The notes: generated by a model not told the origin, from the letters alone. A stretch of DNA of 64,000 bases from Nitricoxidireducens sp046726235 (GCA_046726235.1 JBKPAD010000010.1:1-64000); one strand, 5' to 3'. Shown: positions 49,042 through 56,010, counted from the first letter of the stretch. Made by a program: numbers and translations.

Positions 49042-50384
49042 GGCGCGGGAAAGCTCATGACGAACTCCGTGGGCTGCCCCGGACCCGACGAACACTCGAT
49101 GCTGCCGCCGAAGGTGTGCATGACGTCGCGGCAGAAGGCGAGACCGATGCCGGTGCCGAGGACGCCGTCGCTGCCGGCCGAGGTGTAGAAGCGCGTGAAG
49201 ACATGCGGCAGGTCGACGGCGGAGATGCCGCCCGCGGTATCGCGGACGACGAGGCGGTTGCTCCGGGGAGCGGCGATGGTCGCGATCTCGATGCTGCCCG
49301 TCTTGGAGCGGGCGATCTGCCGCAAGGCGTTCTTGATCAGGTTGAAGAGCATGTGCACGGTCAGCAACTCGACGCCCTGGAACACGAAGTCGTCACGGCG
49401 CGGCCATGCGACGAGCGGTCGCTCCGTCTCCGAAAACGGGTAGCGTGCGAGGGCGGTCTCGACGCAGTGCGCGATGGAGCACGGCAGGCGCTGCGGCGAC
49501 ACGTCTTCGCCATGCCGGACATTGACGAGCAGCATGTCGATGATCGCGTTGGCATGCCTCGCCTCGGCGGCGATGCGGTCGAGCACGCCGGACATGGCGT
49601 CGAGATGAGCGCCGCGCAGGGCCGTCACTGGCAGTCCGTGCTGGCGGGCGAGTTCATAAGCATCGAGCAGGACAGGCAAGTAGTCGCGGACGCCTTCCGC
49701 GCCGGCCCTGATGCCGAGCAGGGGCGTGCGCAGTTCGTGGGCGATGCTTCCGGCGGTGGCGAGCATCGCGCGCTCCTGCTCGGTGCGCACCCGCTCATTG
49801 GCATAGTTGGCCGCCATGCCCAGAACCAGGGCAAAGCCGAACACGGCGAGATAGGCGAGGTCTCCTCCGCCGCTCGCGGGCGTGTCCGTCGTGGCCGTGT
49901 AGGCGAGCCATCCCAGCCCGCAGCCGACGACGAACTGCACCAGGAGCGTCAGCCAGTCGAGCATCAGGACCATGGCGAAGAGCGCCACCAGCGCCGAAGC
50001 GATCCAGACGCCGCTTCCTTCGTTCTTCAACAGCATGAAGCTGAAGAAGAAGGGCAATGCGTAGAGGAGCGCGAAGTACCAGACGTGGGGAAGGTAGCGG
50101 CGCAGGCGCGCCGGCCAATGGCGACTGAGCACCAGCGGTACGCAGAGCAGGCTGCCGATCAGGCGCAGCGGCAGATTCTCGTAGGGTTGCGGAAAGACGT
50201 CGTGCCAGATCCAGTAGTAGAGCGGGAAGCCGACGATGCCGATGGCGCCGAGCGCGACGCGTCGCCGATCGAAGTACTCGACGTTGCGCACCGCGGGCGC
50301 GATCAGCCGCTTGATCGATGGCTTCACTGCCTGAGCCCGGTCGTTGTGATGGGGGTCGTCATGCGCGCACTTTCCATCCTGCAT
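49038..50384 (-). CDS. lqsS: Sensor histidine kinase for alpha-hydroxyketone signals (CqsS/LqsS/JqsS-like)
   Basis: A 448-residue membrane kinase. Six N-terminal TM helices (about 42-195) contain GFPLYYWIWHDVFPQPYENL and LPFFFSFMLLKN, close to the ligand-binding part of Vibrio CqsS. The H box is IAHELRTPLLGI (His216), the N box NLIKNALRQIA, and the G boxes DTAGGIS and GTGIGLAFCRDVM. Unlike Vibrio CqsS it has no fused receiver; the receiver is the separate protein encoded by the overlapping gene, as in Legionella LqsS/LqsR. The ATG at 50384 has no visible ribosome-binding site; a GTG near residue 20 is an alternative. Confidence 0.87.
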   Translation of the reverse strand: MQDGKCAHDDPHHNDRAQAVKPSIKRLIAPAVRNVEYFDRRRVALGAIGIVGFPLYYWIWHDVFPQPYENLPLRLIGSLLCVPLVLSRHWPARLRRYLPHVWYFALLYALPFFFSFMLLKNEGSGVWIASALVALFAMVLMLDWLTLLVQFVVGCGLGWLAYTATTDTPASGGGDLAYLAVFGFALVLGMAANYANERVRTEQERAMLATAGSIAHELRTPLLGIRAGAEGVRDYLPVLLDAYELARQHGLPVTALRGAHLDAMSGVLDRIAAEARHANAIIDMLLVNVRHGEDVSPQRLPCSIAHCVETALARYPFSETERPLVAWPRRDDFVFQGVELLTVHMLFNLIKNALRQIARSKTGSIEIATIAAPRSNRLVVRDTAGGISAVDLPHVFTRFYTSAGSDGVLGTGIGLAFCRDVMHTFGGSIECSSGPGQPTEFVMSFPAP

Positions 50385-50520
50385 GCTAATTCAAGTCCGG
50401 ATGGGCCGTAAGCGTCGCCGCGAAGCGGCAATCGGAATGGAAGTCACCTGTCGGAACTGACAGCTAGTCCGGCCGTGAGCGACTACCTATAGTGCGGCAA
50501 AAGTCGCTATCGAGACGCTC
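50385..50520. promoter_or_regulatory. Divergent control region between sensor kinase and Cas3''-like gene
   Basis: These 136 bases separate the minus-strand kinase-regulator operon from the plus-strand Cas3''-like gene. They hold a lux-box-like element (50446-50465) and a good -10 hexamer TATAGT (50488-50493) reading toward the Cas3''-like gene. The matching -35 position (50465-50470, TAGTCC) is poor, which fits an activator-dependent promoter. No clear promoter was recognised for the kinase gene. Confidence 0.5.
50446..50465. promoter_or_regulatory. Candidate lux box (LuxR-type operator)
   Basis: ACCTGTCGGAACTGACAGCT matches the Vibrio fischeri lux box (remembered as ACCTGTAGGATCGTACAGGT) at 15 of 20 positions and keeps the CT-N12-AG core shared by lux, las and rhl boxes. 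Its own halves agree at 7 of 10 positions. Its centre lies about 44 bases before the start site predicted from the -10 at 50488-50493, near the -42.5 position used by LuxR activators. A LuxR-type gene lies 0.9 kb downstream. Confidence 0.6.
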
Positions 50521-51315
50521 ATGACCAAGCCGCCCGCCCCACCGCAGAGCCCTGCGGATTACGGCCCCGGCCCGGCCGCCGACAAGGACGGTCGCGGCGC
50601 GTCGGACTCCGTCTCGGGGCCGAACCTCTACCGCGGGCCGAATGCATCGCGGCAAAGCACGCGGTGGATATGGCAGCCCCTAGTGTGCCATGGACTCGAT
50701 GCCGCAGCATGTGCCGACGTCTGGTGCGAGCACGAGCCGGAGGAAGTCCGGCTTCGGCTCGCGGCCCTGTTGGGACTCGATTGGGCGCTTGCCCGGCCCT
50801 GGCTCCTGTTGCTGATCGCCTGCCACGATCTGGGCAAGGCCTGTCCTGGATTCCGATCGGCAGATGACTGGCACGGTTCTACCGCGGCGCCGTCTCTCGA
50901 CCCGGCTTTCGTCGGTCAAGTCGTGCTGCGCGATCTGCTTCAGGGACGTGGATGGTCGCCGCAGGTGGCAAGCGAAGTCGTGGATGCCGTTGTTTGCCAT
51001 AGCGGGCAGCGGGCGGTCAGGGATACGCTGGAAGCCATCAAGGCGGACGAATGCGGCATCGGCGGCGAAGCCTGGGAACTGGCACGGCGCGCTTTGTTCG
51101 AGATCTGCCTTGCGGTGTTCCGCCCGCCGGTGCCGCCGCCCCTGCAGGAAACCACAAGGCACAATCTCCCGCTGCTTTCGGAAGTGGCCAGGAGGGCGGA
51201 GGGATTGTCCCGGGATGAAGCCTGGTTTCCGCTTTCGGGTGACGTCGACCTTCACTATTTCGACGGGTGGTTCAAGCGCAGCCTGCGTCGTGCGTCCGCC
51301 CTCATCAACCGTTGA
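50521..51315 (+). CDS. Orphan Cas3''-like HD-domain protein
   Basis: A 264-residue protein resembling the N-terminal HD nuclease domain of type I CRISPR Cas3. WQPLVCHGLDAAACADVW aligns with the Cas3 H-x-LD-AA-AD motif, and LLLLIACHDLGKACPGFR with its HD motif HDLGK. Other metal-site elements are weak: the Cas3 FNHG region seems absent and GHHG reads CHSGQ, so activity is uncertain. The N-terminal 45 residues are Pro/Gly-rich and disordered-looking. No helicase domain, other cas gene or CRISPR array lies in the window. It may be a relic or a domain reused for another nucleic-acid or nucleotide function. Confidence 0.65.
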   Translation: MTKPPAPPQSPADYGPGPAADKDGRGASDSVSGPNLYRGPNASRQSTRWIWQPLVCHGLDAAACADVWCEHEPEEVRLRLAALLGLDWALARPWLLLLIACHDLGKACPGFRSADDWHGSTAAPSLDPAFVGQVVLRDLLQGRGWSPQVASEVVDAVVCHSGQRAVRDTLEAIKADECGIGGEAWELARRALFEICLAVFRPPVPPPLQETTRHNLPLLSEVARRAEGLSRDEAWFPLSGDVDLHYFDGWFKRSLRRASALINR

Positions 51316-51350
51316 CCATCGGCGAGAATGCCGACATCATTGCGCAATGA
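51312..51350 (+). promoter_or_regulatory. Promoter of the luxR-type gene with a palindrome over its -10
   Basis: A sigma-70-like promoter reads TTGACC (51312-51317), 17 bases, CATCAT (51335-51340), 5 of 6 and 4 of 6 consensus matches, giving a start near 51347. A perfect 14-bp palindrome TCATTGCGCAATGA (51337-51350) covers the -10 and start site, where a bound protein would repress. The promoter overlaps the last codon of the Cas3''-like gene. Confidence 0.5.
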
Positions 51351-51392
51351 CGAGCGCATCGTTGCGCCGCTAACATCCTCGAGCAGACAAGT

Positions 51393-52112
51393 ATGCGTCG
51401 TTCTCAGACTGATGCGCCGGCACTCCACCTCTCGTACGTGAGGGCCACGGATGGCGGGTTCTTCGAGGGCTTGCACGCTGGCGCCATGCGCCTCGGGTTC
51501 GATTCCTGCGGCTACACGATCGGCATTCCTGGCGCCAACGGCGACATTCGCTTCGTCATGATCAACAGCTTTCCAAAGTCATGGCAGGAACGCTACCGGC
51601 GCGGCGGCCTGCATGTCGCCGATCCGACGTTGCTGCACGGCATGAGGGACTCGCGCCCGCTCATTTGGTCGAGCGCAAGCCTCGACGCTCCTGCCGAATG
51701 GCGCGAGGCCGCCAACGCGGCTGGATTCAACCACGGCTGGACCAAGGCCACGCACGATGCCAGCGGGCGCTTCGGCGTCCTGACCCTGGCGCGGAATCGC
51801 GGCCCGATCGCCGCGCAGGAACTGCAGGACAACCTCCCGACGATGCTCTGGCTGGCGCAGTTGTCCCATTCTGTGCTTTTTCGAGTGCTGTATTCGCGGC
51901 ATCGCCATCGTGCGCGCGCCTCGCTGACCGCGCGCGAGTTGCTGATCCTGCGCCTCGTTGCCGACGGCCGCAGTTCGCTCGAGATCGCCAACGCGGTCGG
52001 CATCACGGAGAGGACCGTCGGCTTCCATCTCGGCAACGCCGTGAACAAGCTGGATGCCACCAACAAGACGCATGCGGTCGTTACGGCGATTCGCATGGGA
52101 CTCCTCGATTGA
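51393..52112 (+). CDS. LuxR-family quorum-sensing regulator without adjacent luxI (LuxR solo)
   Basis: A 239-residue regulator with an N-terminal autoinducer-binding domain (about 20-165) and a C-terminal LuxR helix-turn-helix (about 178-239; LTARELLILRLVADG, ITERTVGFHLGNAVNKL). The residues invariant in acyl-homoserine-lactone receptors are all present: Trp64 and Tyr68 (WQERY), Asp77-Pro78 (ADP), Trp92 and Gly115. This predicts binding of a true acyl-homoserine lactone, although no luxI gene is in the window. It lies between the Cas3''-like gene and a small HCBP-like gene that starts 6 bases after it. Confidence 0.88.
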   Translation: MRRSQTDAPALHLSYVRATDGGFFEGLHAGAMRLGFDSCGYTIGIPGANGDIRFVMINSFPKSWQERYRRGGLHVADPTLLHGMRDSRPLIWSSASLDAPAEWREAANAAGFNHGWTKATHDASGRFGVLTLARNRGPIAAQELQDNLPTMLWLAQLSHSVLFRVLYSRHRHRARASLTARELLILRLVADGRSSLEIANAVGITERTVGFHLGNAVNKLDATNKTHAVVTAIRMGLLD

Positions 52113-52118
52113 TGCGCC

Positions 52119-52382
52119 ATGCTGATCGACTCTGACGGCGATTCGCTCGACTTCACCGGTTGGCCGCGTCCGGCGCTTCGGACGGGAGACGATTCCGTGC
52201 GGTTCGCGGAGGGCGTCACGCTGGCCGACCTGAGCGTGTCGCCCAGCAAGGATGGCCACCTGATGATCTACTGCCGGGATTCCATAGTCGCGGTCCTCAG
52301 CGCCATGGGCGGGGGCCCGGAACGCTTCCACTTCGCCGATGGCGTCCTGCTGAGCGCGGAAGAGTTGCTGGCGCTTCTCTAG
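52119..52382 (+). CDS. Small protein resembling one RTX-associated (HCBP-related) domain
   Basis: An 87-residue protein. The pattern DDSVRFAEGVTLADLSVS, GHLMIY, then ERFHFADGVLLSAEEL is typical of the repeat that follows calcium-binding RTX nonapeptides in large secreted adhesins and toxins (HCBP-related family). Here the domain stands alone, without RTX nonapeptides or a visible signal peptide. It starts 6 bases after the luxR-type stop, so it is probably co-transcribed and may be a quorum-controlled partner or a remnant of a larger gene. Confidence 0.6.
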   Translation: MLIDSDGDSLDFTGWPRPALRTGDDSVRFAEGVTLADLSVSPSKDGHLMIYCRDSIVAVLSAMGGGPERFHFADGVLLSAEELLALL

Positions 52383-52551
52383 CGCATATCCCAAAAGGCA
52401 TTGGACATAAGTACATAAGCATTTACACGTATTTATGGCACCTCTGATCCTGCAGTAACCTCTCCGGGCACGATGACATCCGGCTCGGCAATCCGGATCG
52501 TCCCGGAGTCCCCACGAAGAGCGCGGCCCCGGAAACACCAAGGAGAGTTTC
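52383..52551 (+). promoter_or_regulatory. AT-richer upstream region of the NarL-type regulator
   Basis: The first 65 bases are clearly AT-rich compared with surroundings. They contain a direct repeat ACATAAG at 52405-52411 and 52413-52419 and a TTGGAC hexamer at 52401-52406 with only a poor -10 (TACACG) 17 bases on. AAGGAGAG at 52541-52548 is the ribosome-binding site of the next gene. Confidence 0.35.
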
Positions 52552-53229
52552 ATGCTCAGCCCTGTCCGCGCCAGCGCGAACCCGAAGACCATCCGAATTC
52601 TTCTCGTCGATGACCATCCCGCGGTTCGCTTCGCCTATCGCGCGCTCCTCGAGGAAGACGGAAATGCGTCTGTCGTTGCTGAGGGGGAGTCCGGCGAAGA
52701 CGTCTGCATGCTGTATTTCCGGCATAGTCCGGATCTTGCGATCATCGACCTGAACCTTCCCGGCATCGGCGGCCTCGAGGCCATCCGGCGCATCGTCGCC
52801 AAGGATCCGCTGGCCCGGATCCTCGTCTTTTCGGCTTACGAGAGCGAGATCCAGATCTGCCGCGCGCTCGAAGCCGGCGCCATGGGCTACATCACCAAGC
52901 GATGCGGCGTATCGCAAATGAAGATGGCGGTAAGCAGCGTTGCCGCTGGCAACGCGTATATCGACCCCGCCTACGTCAACAGCATCGCGTCGAAGCGCCT
53001 CTTCGGTGGCAAGGAAAATCCCCTGCAAATCCTGTCGCCCCGCGAATTCCAGATCTTCGAGAGCCTTGCCAAGGGAGAGCGCCTCGGCGACATCGGCGCA
53101 AGGCTGTTCATCAGCCCCAAGACCGTCAGCGTTCACCAGTCGAACCTGATGCGCAAGCTCGGCCTGAGCAACGTCGCGCAGCTGGTCCGGCTGGCCATCG
53201 ACTGCCAGATCATCGACTCGTCCGACTAG
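52552..53229 (+). CDS. NarL/FixJ-type response regulator
   Basis: A 225-residue DNA-binding regulator. The receiver (about 14-130) has the acidic pair in LLVDDHPAV, the phospho-acceptor Asp in LAIIDLNLPGIGG, Ser in LVFSAYES and Lys in GYITKRCG. The C-terminal LuxR-type HTH (about 158-222) reads LSPREFQIFESLAKGERLGDI with SPKTVSVHQSNLMRKLGLSN. It resembles UvrY/GacA-type regulators, but no BarA/GacS-like gene is adjacent; the PAS kinase at 54343-56010 is the nearest possible partner. Confidence 0.92.
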   Translation: MLSPVRASANPKTIRILLVDDHPAVRFAYRALLEEDGNASVVAEGESGEDVCMLYFRHSPDLAIIDLNLPGIGGLEAIRRIVAKDPLARILVFSAYESEIQICRALEAGAMGYITKRCGVSQMKMAVSSVAAGNAYIDPAYVNSIASKRLFGGKENPLQILSPREFQIFESLAKGERLGDIGARLFISPKTVSVHQSNLMRKLGLSNVAQLVRLAIDCQIIDSSD

Positions 53230-53525
53230 CGAGTCCTGCTGTCAGCCGGACACGGCCATAGCCGAGCCCGGGAATCGACCCACCCAGACATCTTGTTGTC
53301 GACCGGCCTCCCGCCGTCGCGTGCTTAAGCACGCGGCGAGACGAGGCTTCCGCGTTTGGAGCCTGCGTCAACTCCCAAGCAATCAATCGTTAGCAAGCGA
53401 CTCCTTCGATCGCTTCACGACGCATAAGGATGTGCGTAGCCGGGAATGGGCGACGCGCCAATTCTTGCCGGCGCCGCGTCGGCATTAAATACGCGGGACG
53501 ACAACGCGAACGTGCAAGGAGAGGG
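53230..53525. other. Intergenic region with an 18-bp perfect palindrome
   Basis: About 296 bases without a supported gene. A perfect palindrome CGCGTGCTTAAGCACGCG lies at 53318-53335 with no loop, more like a protein-binding site than a terminator; there is no T-run. An AAGGAGAGGG ribosome-binding site for the next gene is at 53516-53525. No clear promoter hexamers were recognised. Confidence 0.5.
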
Positions 53526-54125
53526 ATGATGGAATCAATCACGAAAGCAACCCCCGGCACCGGCCAGCGGACAGCGGACAATCGTTGCTGTGCCGCATCC
53601 GGGTTCATTGAGATGATGGACCTCGCGGCCGAATTGGTCGGGCGCGGCCTGCCGGTCGGCATGGCGCGCATCGTGCCGAATGGCCTCGACGCAGGGGCCG
53701 GTGCCGAACTCGAGCGCATCGCCAGGAAGACGACCGAATGCTTCGCCTGGGGCTGCTGCGGCGGCGTCTGCGGCGTGCTGTTCCGCGCCAACCTGCTCTA
53801 CGAGCTGATGCCGGTGTGGCGTCGCTTCCTGGCCCGCTATCCCGGCCTCCATGTGGGCGTCGCCTTGAGCGGGGAAGTGCGTGATGCTGAAGAGCTCTGG
53901 ACGGCCACGCGCGTCGCACTGGCCCAGGCGCACGCGCAGAGCCGGCAGATGCTGGTGCTCGAACCGGTGCAGGCGGCCGAGCGCGCGCGTGGCTTCAGCA
54001 TGCTGCGTCAGAGCGGCTATGCGCCGACCTCGACCGTCCATTCGCCGGAGGAATGGGGGGATCTCAGCCTCCTGGGGCGCGGGCTCTTGCCGGTGTTCGC
54101 CCAGGCGGACGCCGCTGCCGTGTAG
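53526..54125 (+). CDS. Unknown protein, possibly a degenerate GGDEF-like domain
   Basis: A 199-residue protein, no family recognised with confidence. The order of segments (LPVGMARIVPNG, LERIARKTTECFAWGCCGGVCGVLF, YPGLHVGVALSGEVRDAEELW, VALAQAHAQSRQMLVLEP) recalls a GGDEF fold: start of strand 1, the GGDEF hairpin position, the S-x-G-V strand and the final helix. The GGDEF motif itself is absent and replaced by a Cys-rich WGCCGGVCG, so diguanylate cyclase activity is not expected. The double ATG at 53526/53529 follows a strong ribosome-binding site. It begins a run of signalling genes. Confidence 0.6.
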   Translation: MMESITKATPGTGQRTADNRCCAASGFIEMMDLAAELVGRGLPVGMARIVPNGLDAGAGAELERIARKTTECFAWGCCGGVCGVLFRANLLYELMPVWRRFLARYPGLHVGVALSGEVRDAEELWTATRVALAQAHAQSRQMLVLEPVQAAERARGFSMLRQSGYAPTSTVHSPEEWGDLSLLGRGLLPVFAQADAAAV

Positions 54126-54134
54126 GAGGAGGCC

Positions 54135-54335
54135 ATGTCCATCCACGCCTCGAATGCCCCAGCAAGGGCTGTCGAACCGAGCTACATCGATGAGCCGACA
54201 CTCGTCTGGAGCATCCAGCGCAGCGAAATGCGCAAGCCCTGCTTCCATACCGAGCTTGCGCATTCATGCACGCGCAGTTGCGAACTCGGCGCAGCCTGTC
54301 GGCGCCCGATCGCCGAGTGGCTCCGCTATCGGTAG
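54135..54335 (+). CDS. Small Cys-containing protein of unknown function
   Basis: A 66-residue protein supported by a strong ribosome-binding site (GGAGGAGGCC directly before the ATG) and close packing, 9 bases after the preceding gene and 7 before the following one. CFHTELAHSCTRSCELGAAC gives four cysteines and two histidines in the C-terminal half, possibly a metal site. Family not recognised. It is probably co-transcribed with the PAS kinase downstream. Confidence 0.6.
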   Translation: MSIHASNAPARAVEPSYIDEPTLVWSIQRSEMRKPCFHTELAHSCTRSCELGAACRRPIAEWLRYR

Positions 54336-54342
54336 GCCCGCC

Positions 54343-56010
54343 ATGGACTTTGCCGGAACCGTTCAGGAGTCGATTTGCGCCTGGCTCGAAATGTCGCCCT
54401 GCCGGGAGGAGGCGGTGTCCGGCGACCATGCCGTTCCTTTCCGCCAGATCATCGATGCCCTGCCGCAATGCATCTTCTGGAAGGACGATCGAGGCCGGTT
54501 CCTCGGCTGCAATCGTGCCGGTGCGCATGCGGTCGGCCTCGCGCGTTCCGACGACATTGCGGGAAGAACGGACGCCGATTTTCACCGGGACATGGAAGTC
54601 GCGAACTACCTGCGGCTCGAAGACGAGCGCGTGATGCTCAGCGGCATCCCGATCTACCGCCACCTTTCGCAGGGTCAGGGTGCCGAGCAGTCGGCGCCAT
54701 GGTTCGAGACCAGCAAGATCCCGCTGCGCGACGAGCGCGGTGCAATCGTCGGCCTGCTGATCTGCTACGACGACGTCACCGAGCGCGTGCGCTTCGAAGA
54801 ACTGCTGCGCCAGGCCAACGAACGGCTCGAGGTCGCCGCCAACTTCACGCACAACTGGTCGATGTGGCTCGATACCGACGGACGCCTGCGCTGGGTCAGT
54901 CCCGCCGTCGCTCCGATGTGCGGCTACGGGCCCGACGAGTGCCACGCGATGCCCGACTATCCGTTGCCGCTGATTCATTCCGATGACCGCGAGCGTCTCG
55001 CCGATCTGCTGCTGCGCGGCTCGGCCGCAGACGTGGAGGCCGAGTTCCGCTTCACGCGCAAGGACGGGCAGGTGCGGTGGGGAAGCGTCGCCTGCCGCGC
55101 CGTGATCGGTGCCGGCGGCGAGCGCAGGGGCGTGCGCGCCAGCGTCGTGGACATCACGGCGCAGAAGGAGGCCGAGGCCCGCCTGGTCGAGCTCAATGCC
55201 TCGCTGGAGGCCCGGATCCTCGAGGCCACCGTGGAGGCGGCGGCGCAGGAGCGTCTGCTGCTGCAGCAGTCGCGCTTTGCCGGGCTCGGCGAAATGATCG
55301 GCTGCATCGTCCATCAATGGCGGCAGCCGCTCACCGCGCTCGGGCTGCTGCTGCAAAACCTACAGCTCGATGCGCGCGACGGCGCCGTCGCCGCGGACGT
55401 GCTGGACGAGAGGCTGCAGCGCGCTTTCGGCGTGGTCGAGCGCATGTCGTCCACGATCGACGACTTCCGGCATTTCTTCAAGCCGGCATCGCGAAGCTCG
55501 GCGTTCGATGCCTGCGATTGCGTGGATGAAGTGCTGCGCCTGATGGCCCCGAGCCTGGAGGTCGCGCACGTGGCCGTGGTCGTCAAGGCGGATCGGCCAT
55601 GCATGGCCGCCGGCCGCCAGAGCGAACTGGCGCAGGTGCTCATGAACCTGATCGGCAACGCGCGCGATGCGCTGGTGCTCTGCGGCGATACGGTGCAGCG
55701 GACGATCTGGATCGAGGTGGCGCCGGCCGACGACGAGATCGTGATCATCGAACGCAACAACGGCGGCCCCATCGACGAGGGCCACATCGACCGCATCTTC
55801 GACGCCTACTACACGACCAAGGCGGAAGGCACCGGCCTCGGCCTGCACATGAGCAAGCTCATCGTTGAGCGCCATTTCGGCGGCTGGATTTCCTGCATCA
55901 ATACCGCGGACGGCGTCGAATTCGCCGTCGGGCTGCCGGCGGCGCTGACGAGCGGCGCGTGCGAGGATGCCGCCTCGCGGCCCGCGCCCAACGGCAACAA
56001 AGGGGGCTAG
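54343..56010 (+). CDS. Cytoplasmic PAS-PAS sensor histidine kinase
   Basis: A 555-residue soluble kinase. PAS 1 (about 32-150; LPQCIFWKDDRGRFLGCN) and PAS 2 (about 165-285; WSMWLDTDGRLRWVSPAVAP) are followed by a coiled coil and a HisKA-like region with the phospho-accepting His in CIVHQWRQPLTALGLLLQNL. The ATPase domain has NLIGNARDAL and EGTGLGLHMSKLIVE. The ATP-site loop normally reading DNGGGI is IERNNGGPID, with Asn for the usual Asp, which may lower activity. The ATG at 54343 begins just before the first PAS domain. The MCP-like gene follows 2 bases after its stop. Confidence 0.88.
   Translation: MDFAGTVQESICAWLEMSPCREEAVSGDHAVPFRQIIDALPQCIFWKDDRGRFLGCNRAGAHAVGLARSDDIAGRTDADFHRDMEVANYLRLEDERVMLSGIPIYRHLSQGQGAEQSAPWFETSKIPLRDERGAIVGLLICYDDVTERVRFEELLRQANERLEVAANFTHNWSMWLDTDGRLRWVSPAVAPMCGYGPDECHAMPDYPLPLIHSDDRERLADLLLRGSAADVEAEFRFTRKDGQVRWGSVACRAVIGAGGERRGVRASVVDITAQKEAEARLVELNASLEARILEATVEAAAQERLLLQQSRFAGLGEMIGCIVHQWRQPLTALGLLLQNLQLDARDGAVAADVLDERLQRAFGVVERMSSTIDDFRHFFKPASRSSAFDACDCVDEVLRLMAPSLEVAHVAVVVKADRPCMAAGRQSELAQVLMNLIGNARDALVLCGDTVQRTIWIEVAPADDEIVIIERNNGGPIDEGHIDRIFDAYYTTKAEGTGLGLHMSKLIVERHFGGWISCINTADGVEFAVGLPAALTSGACEDAASRPAPNGNKGG

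Noticed and set aside
50385..52400. CRISPR array or further cas genes near the Cas3''-like gene
   Set aside because: No regularly spaced direct repeats and no Cascade, Cas1, Cas2 or helicase motifs were seen on either strand.
50385..53525. A luxI-type synthase gene beside the luxR-type gene
   Set aside because: All neighbouring frames were read; none shows a LuxI-like protein. A luxI may exist outside the window.
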